A DNA stretch of 64,000 bases, from contig DLHY01000004.1 of assembly GCA_002483445.1 (NCBI GenBank), positions 17,200-81,199 of the forward strand. Reading direction: 5' to 3'. Positions within the stretch are counted from its first letter, which is position 1. Each line of letters begins with the position of its first letter. This document shows, one piece after another, positions 16,616 to 24,453 of the stretch. The notes below the pieces were generated by a model, which was not told the DNA's origin, ran no database searches, and worked only from the letters and a program-made list of their open reading frames with translations. The translations under genes and the position numbers were made by a program. The DNA comes from Blastocatellia bacterium UBA7656. Its GTDB lineage: Bacteria > Acidobacteriota > Blastocatellia > UBA7656.

Positions 16616-17977
16616 TTATCGTTCAAAGAGCCGATGCAATAAAAACAGCCCTTCCCGCGTTGCCGAACCTTCCCCCACAGAGCCGCGCAAAAGCAGCGTC
16701 CCTTGATCGTTGAGCTTCACGCTTGAGAAAGTTCGCAAGACAGGAACTCGTTCATTGCTGGTATTACCTCCGATCAACATCAGCATGGCTTTGTTGGAAA
16801 GAATCAACAAAGCCATGCGCCCGCTGCTTAACACCACCGTAGATACGACCGTCCGGGGAGCAAGGCCCCCGGGATAACCGGCATTGCATATCGCAGGTCC
16901 GATGTCTTGTATGGTTTCATCAGGCAGTCCGGGAGCCGGGTCGCCGGTTAAGACGAACAATCCAGGAACGAAAAATCCAGTGGAGAGAATACCTCTTCGT
17001 TTCTTTTTTTTGAACTCTGCCGTTATTAAAGGTGTTTGAACGTAGATCGCTGGCGGTTCGAGCATACGTTTCAATTTTCCAACTACGGTGTAGGGTGCTC
17101 CTTCCTGCAAGTTGCTCCAATACTCGATAATACCCCTACCCCCATTAAAAAGAACTGCTCTTCTGTAGGACTTGCTGCTGTTGTTTTCGCGATGAACCTG
17201 AAGCACACAAACAATGTTGATGCTCATACGGGATATGACGAAGTCATCGATTACATCTTTCACTCCCGTTTTGAAGGTTCCCTCCAAATCGCCTGTATTC
17301 AGTTCGCCGTTTTGGCTGCTGTACGTATGTTCGAAGACGAGGGTCTTCTTGCCATTCTCCACATTGGCAACGAATGCGAGGCTATAGCCGGGGCCTCCAA
17401 TAGCCGTGATGGCGTTGATGGTCAGTTGAGTGAAGGATTCGTAGGTTCGCCCGCGCGGAGACTTACCACCTGCTAGAGCTATCGCCCTGACTTCATCAGG
17501 CGTCCATAAAAAAATGCCTTCCTTCGCAGAGCCTCCTTCGATCTCCGCTCGGAACAGCAGGTATGTCGCTTCCTTTTCCATGAAAGTGAGGCGCGCGAAA
17601 TCCAAATCTCCGAATGTTTTGTACCTCCCGCCTCCGGGCGATGGTTCTCCTGAGCGCAGGAGCGCACGGGTCTCGTCCTCCGATATGCGTATGATCGCGC
17701 TGTCGACAGAGGCTCCCGCAAGGTTCGCGCTGAAGACCACATCGCCTGAGTTGTTGATCGAACTTGCAACGATTTTGGAATACGCGCCGCCCAGATCAGC
17801 GGGCGCGGCATCTCCTTCCAATGCGACCACACGAAAGTCGCTGCCCTGTTCCGGCGAAGAAAGATGGTCGGCGCGAACTTTTACAGGAGAGGTCGTCGCT
17901 GTGATAACGACGATCATCACCGCAGCCAGCGCGACGCTCCGGGCTTGCGCGCAGAAATTGTAAATCATGTTTTTCAA
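16616..17977 (-). CDS. Secreted repeat protein with NNSGDVVF-type motifs
   Basis: A 453-residue exported protein. A hydrophobic signal (VALAAVMIVVITATTSP) follows a short charged N-terminus. TTG at 17977 is taken as the start because AAAGGAG is eight bases away and the codon overlaps the stop of the upstream gene. An ATG nine bases on is the alternative. The protein carries repeated segments with NNSGDVVFSANL, GIFLWTPDEVRAIALAG and a final LNDQGTLLLRGSV...GLFLL. This is a pattern of secreted repeat proteins that often end in sorting signals, although none is seen here. The function is unknown. It is coupled to the outer-membrane-sorting-like gene at 17974-18810. Confidence 0.65.
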   Translation of the reverse strand: MKNMIYNFCAQARSVALAAVMIVVITATTSPVKVRADHLSSPEQGSDFRVVALEGDAAPADLGGAYSKIVASSINNSGDVVFSANLAGASVDSAIIRISEDETRALLRSGEPSPGGGRYKTFGDLDFARLTFMEKEATYLLFRAEIEGGSAKEGIFLWTPDEVRAIALAGGKSPRGRTYESFTQLTINAITAIGGPGYSLAFVANVENGKKTLVFEHTYSSQNGELNTGDLEGTFKTGVKDVIDDFVISRMSINIVCVLQVHRENNSSKSYRRAVLFNGGRGIIEYWSNLQEGAPYTVVGKLKRMLEPPAIYVQTPLITAEFKKKKRRGILSTGFFVPGLFVLTGDPAPGLPDETIQDIGPAICNAGYPGGLAPRTVVSTVVLSSGRMALLILSNKAMLMLIGGNTSNERVPVLRTFSSVKLNDQGTLLLRGSVGEGSATREGLFLLHRLFER

Positions 17978-18810
17978 GGTTTCTTCTCCTTTGGCGGATC
18001 GATCTTGTAGTTTTCTATCGACGTGTTGAATCGCTTATAGTCGCTCCATTCAATGACGAAGTATGTTTCTGCTCCATTGAACAGGCGCGCTTTGCCTATG
18101 GTCTTGACCTGCATCAGGCTCGGTATCAACACTCCGTCGGACAGGCGCGCGACTTCAAAAGCGAGAGATGGGTTATCGTCTAGTCGGTCGGCATTCGGGT
18201 AGTTTTTCTGCGCAGGCCGCGCCTGGAGGCGGATGACGAACTTCTCGACCGGATCAATCCACACTCTGCCGACGAGATTGAGAATCACTTCCTGGGAAAA
18301 ATCTTCCGGGCGAAAATCAGGGCGCGGACGGAAGTCGAAGACCATAGCCTCACGGTCGCGGAAACGCTCGCGGCGAACAGGCGTAAACTGACAGGCGCGC
18401 AGGAAATCAAGGATGCCCAGAGTGAAACCTTTGCCCCGGCCCTGTTTTCGATCCTCATCGTTGTTTCGGCCTTCGCGCTCCATTTTTTCCAGCGCGCTGG
18501 CAACCCGTTTCAATTCTTTCGCCGTTTGCTCCTCCGAAAGCCTTACCCCGTTTCTGCTCACAAGTTTTCGAAGGGGCCGCGCTGTGCCTGACACAGGATA
18601 AACCTCGTAGAAAGCAACCGTTTCTTTCGTCACCTCTCCGCGCCTGTCGAACCTGCGCTCGGTTCGTTTCTCCGTCCAGCCGTAATCGAGCATCCGCTTG
18701 GGCATCGCTTCGATATTTCGTTCACATTCGCGCAGGAGAGCGGAAACATCCTCCTGTGGAATGGCTGCCTGAAGAATGGAGAATGATAAGAAAACAGCCG
18801 TTGCCAACAT
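17974..18810 (-). CDS. Secreted LolA-like protein of unknown function
   Basis: A 278-residue exported protein with GGGGAAGGG before its ATG and a short signal peptide. The charged middle (residues 90-130, KRVASALEKMEREGRNNDED) is probably helical. The C-terminal half holds strands such as REAMVFDFRPRPDF and GRVWIDPVEKFVIRL, then VKTIGKARLFNGAETYF and a final WSDYKRFNTSIE. This resembles the outer-membrane lipoprotein-sorting (LolA/LolB) fold. The two genes overlap by 4 bp with 16616-17977, which suggests one operon and possibly a joint envelope role. Confidence 0.6.
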   Translation of the reverse strand: MLATAVFLSFSILQAAIPQEDVSALLRECERNIEAMPKRMLDYGWTEKRTERRFDRRGEVTKETVAFYEVYPVSGTARPLRKLVSRNGVRLSEEQTAKELKRVASALEKMEREGRNNDEDRKQGRGKGFTLGILDFLRACQFTPVRRERFRDREAMVFDFRPRPDFRPEDFSQEVILNLVGRVWIDPVEKFVIRLQARPAQKNYPNADRLDDNPSLAFEVARLSDGVLIPSLMQVKTIGKARLFNGAETYFVIEWSDYKRFNTSIENYKIDPPKEKKP

Positions 18811-18948
18811 TCGACCCTTCCCCGGAGAGTATGTTCGGGATGCCAGGTTCCCACTCTGAACGATAAATCAGACGCCAGACTAATGCTATTGCTTTGGCAT
18901 GAAAGCGGGAAATGAAGGATTGAACCGACAGAAAATAGCAACGAACAG

Positions 18949-19725
18949 TCAGATCGAATTGCCGAGCAGTTCCGAAAGTTTCTTTCTGTAGCTGCGACTC
19001 AGAGTCAATTGATCGCCCGTCTTCATCACCACCCGATATTCGTTATTGAACCACGATTCCAGTCGCTCTATGCGATCAACGTTGACTATCACGCAGCGAT
19101 GAATGCGCGCGAATTTCTTAGGATCGAGTTTCGATTCCATACTGCTTATGGCTTCGCGCACGAGGTGAGATTGTTTCCCGCAGTGCAGGCGGACGTATTT
19201 GCCTTCGGCTTCGATCCAGTCTATTTCTTCCACGCGGATGAAAAAGACCTGACCGCTCGATTTTATGGCCAGCCGGTCGAGCGAATGCGAACGCGAACGC
19301 AACTCTTCCAACAGCGCGAGCGAAAGCCTTTCGATATCGCCACGATCTTTTCTCAATCGATCCTTCGCACGCGCAAGAGCCGAGTCGAATCTATCGCGGC
19401 TGAATGGCTTGACCAGATAATCGACTGCGCATACGTCGAAAGCACGGAGCGCGTAGATGTCGTAGGCGGTCACGAAAATCACCAGAGGCAGCGGCTCAGG
19501 ATCAGCCCGTTCGAGAATTTCAAAGCCGTCCATTTCGGGCATCTGCACGTCGAGAAAAAGCAGATCAGGACGATGCTCTCGAATCAACAGCACAGCCGCT
19601 CGCCCGCCCGCGCTCTCGCCCGCGATTTCTATGTCGCGGTCTCGCTCCAAAAGCCTGCGCAATCGGCGACGGGCGAGCGGCTCGTCATCTACGATCAAAG
19701 CGCGTATCTTCGCGTCATCGGTCAT
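18949..19725 (-). CDS. LytTR-family response regulator
   Basis: A 258-residue transcriptional regulator. The receiver domain (residues 1-120) has DDEP at the acidic pocket, the phospho-acceptor Asp in LFLDVQMPEMDGF and the conserved Lys in YLVKPFSRD. The C-terminal LytTR DNA-binding domain (about 155-258) shows IDWIEAEGKYVRLH and FARIHRCVIVNVDRIE. Such regulators act as dimers on direct repeats. It overlaps the sensor kinase gene by 4 bp, so the two form a coupled pair. Targets are not known from this window. Confidence 0.93.
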   Translation of the reverse strand: MTDDAKIRALIVDDEPLARRRLRRLLERDRDIEIAGESAGGRAAVLLIREHRPDLLFLDVQMPEMDGFEILERADPEPLPLVIFVTAYDIYALRAFDVCAVDYLVKPFSRDRFDSALARAKDRLRKDRGDIERLSLALLEELRSRSHSLDRLAIKSSGQVFFIRVEEIDWIEAEGKYVRLHCGKQSHLVREAISSMESKLDPKKFARIHRCVIVNVDRIERLESWFNNEYRVVMKTGDQLTLSRSYRKKLSELLGNSI

Positions 19726-20885
19726 ACGTGTACTGTCGCGGGAGCGTCACTGGTGACGAAAGGAATCTCTACGTCAACCACCAGTCCGCCTTCCTCCGCG
19801 TTTTTCAACTCGAATCGGTGCGCGTCGCCGTAGAGACGTTCCAACCGCGCCCGCGTATTTGCAAGGCCGATGCCTTCGCGAAAGCTTTCGCCCAGCCCTG
19901 GCCCGTTGTCCTTGATTTGAATCGAGAGCATATCGCCTGACCCGTGAGCGCGGATTTCAATCGAACCGGGAGTAAAGCGCGGCGCGATGGCATGACGGAT
20001 TGCGTTTTCGACTATGGGTTGAAGCAGGAGATTCGGAACTTTCGACGCGAGCGCCTGCGGCTCGATGTCGATTGTCACCGACAACCGATCCTGAAAACGC
20101 ACGCGCTCGATATCGAGATAGCAGCCCAAAGATTCAAGCTCCTGGGCGAGCGTGACCTGCTGCGCGGCAGAGGAGTCGAGCGTCATACGAAGGAAATCTC
20201 CGAGGCGCGCGATCATCTCGTCAGCCGCTTCCACGTCTTCTTCCAGAAGCGCGGAGATGGAATTGAGCGTGTTGAACAGGAAGTGCGGATGCAGTTGAAC
20301 GCGGAGGGCGTGGAGTTGAGCTTCCGTAGCCTGAAGTCGGGCTTCGGCAAGCTCGGCTTTGAGTTGCGAGGCTTTCAATTCTTTTTCCTGAGAACTGTGA
20401 TAGAAGTCCACGACCTGACTCACCAGCAATATCGTGCCGTAGCTCATAAACCCGGTCGGCAGATTGAAGAAGAAAAGGAAGCCATAGAGTTCTGAAACGG
20501 TAGAGACCCTGCGAAAGGCGGCGACGTGAAGCATCCAGCCGAGGATCAGGTAAATCGCGCGATGAATGATCGAGAGGAACACGCAGGCCGAGAGGTGAAC
20601 CATCAGGCTGACGGGCCAGTTGTCGCGCTCCAGCCTGAATCGGCGCGTGAGATGAAGTATTATGGGCGCAAGCCCTGCCCATATGATCCAGTAGGGAAGC
20701 TCCCAGAGCATCATCTCGCTGAAGGTCGGCGGTTTTTTGAATATCTCGACGTAGTGATCTGAAAAGAGGTAGTAGTTGAAAGTGAACGAAAGCCCTATGA
20801 TCATCCAGGCGGCGAAGACCATCATCCACACGAACTGTGTTTTGAGAGTCTGGCGCAGTCGGATTTTTATCTTTGACAATCTCAC
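19722..20885 (-). CDS. LytS/YehU-family sensor histidine kinase
   Basis: A 387-residue membrane kinase. The N-terminal half has four hydrophobic segments (about residues 17-40, 55-70, 85-110 and 125-155). A coiled region follows, then LHPHFLFNTLNSISAL with the phospho-acceptor His in the HPHFLFN motif. The ATPase domain has LLLQPIVENAIRHA (N box) and IKDNGPGLG (G1 box). It starts at GTG 20885. It forms a two-component pair with the LytTR regulator. The ligand is not evident, and the sensor region is not a 5TM-LYT type. Confidence 0.92.
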   Translation of the reverse strand: MRLSKIKIRLRQTLKTQFVWMMVFAAWMIIGLSFTFNYYLFSDHYVEIFKKPPTFSEMMLWELPYWIIWAGLAPIILHLTRRFRLERDNWPVSLMVHLSACVFLSIIHRAIYLILGWMLHVAAFRRVSTVSELYGFLFFFNLPTGFMSYGTILLVSQVVDFYHSSQEKELKASQLKAELAEARLQATEAQLHALRVQLHPHFLFNTLNSISALLEEDVEAADEMIARLGDFLRMTLDSSAAQQVTLAQELESLGCYLDIERVRFQDRLSVTIDIEPQALASKVPNLLLQPIVENAIRHAIAPRFTPGSIEIRAHGSGDMLSIQIKDNGPGLGESFREGIGLANTRARLERLYGDAHRFELKNAEEGGLVVDVEIPFVTSDAPATVHV

Positions 20886-20963
20886 GCCCTAATGATGCGC
20901 GATTCACGGGTGTGACTCAAGTGGGATGATGCTGAGTGTCCGAGCTTTCTGCCAATGCAGCCA

Positions 20964-21269
20964 CTAAACGAATTCAACCCAACTCAGGCCGAGGAACTCA
21001 ACATCATCTGCCCAGTCCCACAAACCGACCTTTTGTTCGATTGCTTTTTGAGCGGCGCGAAAAGTGGTGTGGCGAGTGTCGCGCCGGACGATGACGCGCA
21101 GTCGGCCTCCGCGCCCGACCATAGCCGCGAGGCTCGGCCTCAATTCGAGCCAGCCGCGATAAGAGAGAAAGGCGACGGCGATGTCTATGCGTTCGGCGGC
21201 GGCGGCGAGATCGCGGATGGCGTCAATGGCCCGCGTCTCGAAGTTGTCGATGTAGTCTACGTTGAGCAT
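20964..21269 (-). pseudogene. Phospholipase-D-like N-terminal fragment
   Basis: A 101-residue open frame. FETRAIDAIRDLAAAAERID followed by IAVAFLSYRGWLEL and RLRVIVRRDTRHTT matches the start of phospholipase-D-like domains, as found at the N-terminus of DNA helicases or nucleases. The HxK catalytic motif and everything after it are missing, so it is probably a 5' fragment of a larger gene. It may instead be a small stand-alone protein. It sits in a patch of broken genes (20964-22073). Confidence 0.5.
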
Positions 21270-21335
21270 TTCAAAAGACCCGGCTTGAGACCGCTATTTT
21301 ACATCTGCCGGGTTCACGACAGTGATGCCGGTGAT

Positions 21336-21578
21336 TTAGTCGTGATCGAAGTAGATGTCCTCGCGCAAAAAGTCAGGCGGCAGGGGCGGAAGATTTTTTT
21401 CAGCCAGAGCTTTCATATCCGCCTCAAACTCTTCGACAGTTGGTTGAGTCACGCTTCTCTGTCCCGCCACACCGAGCAAGCTTTTCAGATAATCATCGAC
21501 TGAAAGCCCTCTGGCTTTTGCCTGAGCTAAAAGAGCCTCGGCTGTTTCTTCGCTGATTTCATCAGGGATCGCGCTCAT
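21336..21578 (-). CDS. Orphan VapB-like antitoxin
   Basis: An 80-residue protein with an N-terminal helical region EISEETAEALLAQAKARGLSVDDYLKSLL and a C-terminal acidic segment ending LPPDFLREDIYFDHD. This layout is like antitoxins of type II modules that pair with PIN (VapC) toxins. The partner is absent. Directly after the stop codon the minus strand can be read as ITGITVVNPADVK and a stop, which resembles the C-terminal end of a PIN toxin, so the toxin seems to have been lost by internal deletion. Only the antitoxin frame is intact. Confidence 0.55.
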   Translation of the reverse strand: MSAIPDEISEETAEALLAQAKARGLSVDDYLKSLLGVAGQRSVTQPTVEEFEADMKALAEKNLPPLPPDFLREDIYFDHD

Positions 21579-21691
21579 TGCTTTACTCTCATTCAAAATT
21601 GCTCTGTCGGATTTTATCACAACCGACAGTTGGCCGGTTGATGCTTCTATTCTCGCGTTGAGCCGCGTCTTGAAATAGTCAACGCAGAGCA

Positions 21692-22073
21692 TCATTCATC
21701 TTCGTCTTTCTGCGCGCTGCTTTGCGCCGTTTTGCTTCGCTTGCTCTTCAGAGTATCCGCGAGGGCTTTTTGAATGGCCTTCAATTCCTTATCGGTGATG
21801 CCCCAAAGATGAGCCGCAGCTTCGTCGATTTCGGATTCGAGCGCGGCTATCTGGTCAAAGTCTTCTCCGGCTGCGGCAGCGCGGCATTTTTCAGAGAGTT
21901 TTGAAAGCAGGTTGTGAGCTTTGTCCAGCTTCACAAGCTCTTCGTACAATCCTGTGTGCAGCATATCTTCGTTTATCGTCAATCCTTCGTCGCGGCATCG
22001 CGGCAGCGGCTTTGATCTGATCAGCGAATTCGGCTGCTCTTCCGGAGATGAGTTCGTCGAGGGAGTTAATCAT
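21692..22073 (-). pseudogene. Fragment of a methylase/restriction-type C-terminal region, frameshifted
   Basis: Two overlapping frames join into one sensible protein. The first (from ATG 22073) reads MINSLDELISGRAAEFADQI. The second continues as LHTGLYEELVKLDKAHNLL...IDEAAAHLWGITDKELKAIQ. They differ by one base near 21990. The second part resembles the C-terminal tail of Eco57I-like methylase/restriction proteins (an acidic helix then a LYGLT-like motif). The N-terminal bulk is not present. I call it a decayed fragment. Alternatively it is a small conserved protein. Confidence 0.4.
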
Positions 22074-22188
22074 TTCCGATTACCCGCGTGTTGGACTGTT
22101 AAAAAGTCGTGGCTTACCTGCACGGGCATATATACTCAAGATGAGCTTGATTACGCAAGCGGCCAGCATGGCGATAGGCACAACATAT

Positions 22189-23850
22189 TCATTTCACACC
22201 GCGACACGCCTCCATGTCCGGCATTTTGCCATCGAGCAACGACGCTGCTATGCACGCCCAGACGGGCGCAAGAAGCGAGCTTGCCGAGTTGGTTTCGTGA
22301 TAATGATCGGGAATGCCTTTCGACTTGCACGGGTCTTTGGCCTTGCGAGGCCCGGAAAGATCGAACGAGGGCTTGAGAAAATCATATCCCGGCACGATGT
22401 AGCCGAATTCATCGGGGCAAAGTCCCAGCACGAATTTATATTTCTTCTTCATCCGTTCGCGCACACTCGGCTCCACGGGTCTGCGGGTATCGGCTTCGGG
22501 GCAATCGCGCCGCCGATATTTTTCGACGCCATAAAAAACTTCGGGGAACAACTCTCCCGGCGTGGTGATTATCTGAGCGTCTCCGAGCGTGATCGCGTAA
22601 ACCCATGTCTCGATAGTGTAGGGCTGGCCTTCAGCAGGCTTTCTGCCCGTGTCGAGGACTCCTTTGCCGAGAAGAAACATATAGCCCTGATTATCCATCG
22701 GCAGCGTGATGGGAGCCCTTTTGACTTCGACCCCTGTGACCGCGCTCCACTGTGCGCGACTGAGCGCGTCGAAGACTGCTCTGGCCACGTCGCGGCCTAT
22801 CGCGTCGGTGCGCTCGAAGGTGAAAGCGGGCCGGACGCCGCGTTTGATGAGAGGAAACTCTTTTCCGTCAAAACGTGTGCGGTCGCCGCTTTTGTTGTTC
22901 GAGTCTCCTATGATCTCGACCGCGCCTATGTCGCCGCTCACATAAACGGCTGTGCCGCCCAGTCGCTTCTCCACCGTCTCGCGCGCAGCGTGCGGAAAAT
23001 CGGAAGTCATCAAGGTGTTTTCGTCTTCCATAGATTCCGGGTGCGTGTTCCAGTTGATGAGCGTCGCGATAGTTCGGCCTCTAGCTCCTGCGAACTGCAT
23101 CACGCGCAATTCCTCATCGAAGACGAGCGGGGGCCGCCCGTGCGTCCGCGTCTGCATACCTGCAATGGAAGGCGAAAGCGTGGGGTCGGTGACACCGATC
23201 TTCATTCGCGCAATCTCGGCGGAGCGCGCGGCTTCAGTGATGGCTTTGGCTATCTGCCGGTCGATGAATTTCAAATAGCGCGGATACTTGCCGTCGCTCA
23301 AAGTGTTCGCGCCCCACGCGCCTATGGTGTCGGGCGCTTCGTGATTGTGAGTGCTTGTGATGAGTATGTCGGTTATGCCGAGACGCGGATCGACGAGTTT
23401 TTGAATTTCTTCGAGTCCGTAATAACTCGCCTTCGAATAGTAACCTATGACATCGATGGAAACTATTGCCAGCTTCGTCTCTCCGTATTCAAGCACGATG
23501 GCGCGCGCCCAGTAATCATCCCTCTTGCCTGTAGCGAGTCGGTTGTCGCCGAATCCAGCGAGATAGATGCCGTCATATTTGTCCTTCGAATCCGCGTCGA
23601 GCGCGGTGTTGCCGGGATCGTCTTCGAAAGGCTCTCCCTTATCCCAGCGACCGTTGTTGTTTTGATCCGTGAACCGCTCGCCCCACACTCCCGAAGCGGT
23701 GATGTCGCCGTCCCAGTCCGTGTGCGGTCCGAACGGAGTGATAGCGACTTTCGACACGCCGACCTTGAATTGAATTTTCGGAGGGCTGAAATAAACGGAC
23801 GCGCATGTGAGCGCGATCATCAAAAACGCGCTGAGAATGGATGAAAGCAC
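22189..23850 (-). CDS. Secreted neutral/alkaline ceramidase-like protein
   Basis: A 553-residue protein. The start is a GTG at 23850, because GAGGAGGAG precedes it and a signal segment (ILSAFLMIALTCASVYF) begins there. The N-terminal domain has the ceramidase-like features VGVSKVAITPFG, the metal-site motif TSTHNHEAPD (about residue 190) and SGDIGAVEIIGD. Neutral ceramidases cleave N-acylsphingosine using zinc. Here the C-terminal Ig-like domain of true ceramidases is not obvious, so the substrate may differ. It lies alone, after a patch of broken genes, and before the rpsA operon region. Confidence 0.85.
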   Translation of the reverse strand: MLSSILSAFLMIALTCASVYFSPPKIQFKVGVSKVAITPFGPHTDWDGDITASGVWGERFTDQNNNGRWDKGEPFEDDPGNTALDADSKDKYDGIYLAGFGDNRLATGKRDDYWARAIVLEYGETKLAIVSIDVIGYYSKASYYGLEEIQKLVDPRLGITDILITSTHNHEAPDTIGAWGANTLSDGKYPRYLKFIDRQIAKAITEAARSAEIARMKIGVTDPTLSPSIAGMQTRTHGRPPLVFDEELRVMQFAGARGRTIATLINWNTHPESMEDENTLMTSDFPHAARETVEKRLGGTAVYVSGDIGAVEIIGDSNNKSGDRTRFDGKEFPLIKRGVRPAFTFERTDAIGRDVARAVFDALSRAQWSAVTGVEVKRAPITLPMDNQGYMFLLGKGVLDTGRKPAEGQPYTIETWVYAITLGDAQIITTPGELFPEVFYGVEKYRRRDCPEADTRRPVEPSVRERMKKKYKFVLGLCPDEFGYIVPGYDFLKPSFDLSGPRKAKDPCKSKGIPDHYHETNSASSLLAPVWACIAASLLDGKMPDMEACRGVK

Positions 23851-23874
23851 GACTGGCTCCTCCTCGAAAAAGTG

Positions 23875-23946
23875 ACGCAAGCTGTTAGCTTGCGTGGCTC
23901 CCGATTTTCCTGCCTTCGGGGCGAAGCGCAATCTGACAGATTGCGC
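23875..23946. repeat. Two dispersed GCGCAA hairpin repeats
   Basis: Two perfect hairpins lie upstream of the ceramidase-like gene: ACGCAAGCT-GTT-AGCTTGCGT (23875-23895) and GCGCAATCTG-A-CAGATTGCGC (23926-23946). The same family recurs at 30368, 34229, 34302 and 51388. The gene-free stretch 23851-24453 otherwise holds only the candidate promoter below. Confidence 0.7.
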
Positions 23947-24145
23947 CACATCAGACTCTTGTTGAAATTGCGGCGAGCGAATCTTAAATGCTGGCCCTCG
24001 TTCCTTACAAGCCTGAAGAGAAAACTTGAGTGAGCGGCGACCCCATACTCTCCGCCGCTTTCGACGAGGAAACGTCCGGCTCATCCTGAAAAACCAGGGG
24101 GCTGGCTTCGCTCGAAATCGCCTTTTTGACATCTCTGCGCCTTGC

Positions 24146-24174
24146 TTGACACTAACTTTGTGAAAGTGTAAATT
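24146..24174 (+). promoter_or_regulatory. Candidate sigma-70 promoter for rpsA
   Basis: TTGACA at 24146-24151, a 17-base spacer and TAAATT at 24169-24174. It points at rpsA and would give a leader of about 270 nt. Ribosomal protein S1 genes are often autoregulated through the leader, but no specific structure is recognised here. Confidence 0.4.
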
Positions 24175-24453
24175 TGGGGCTTGCCTCAGCAAGTATGAAT
24201 CGATCAATGAAAAGACGCGCGCTGTCGATGCCCTGCCAAACTCTTTCTCAAAGGAGAGAGTTCTGTAGCATCAACGACACTTCAACTTAGAGTTTCGTGC
24301 CCACTCGCTTGTTCGATCAGGCAAATTGCCTTCTCGAACGGGCGACGCGACGCGCGCTTTTTTTTCCCTGCTCGATAGAGGCTTGAACGATTCAACCCTC
24401 TGACGCATACTTAGGGAATCGAAAATGGCTGTTTCAGGAGGACTATCCACATA

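Noticed and set aside
22048..23844. 598-codon open frame on the plus strand opposite the ceramidase-like gene
   Set aside because: High GC with few stops makes long antisense frames common. The minus strand holds clear ceramidase motifs.
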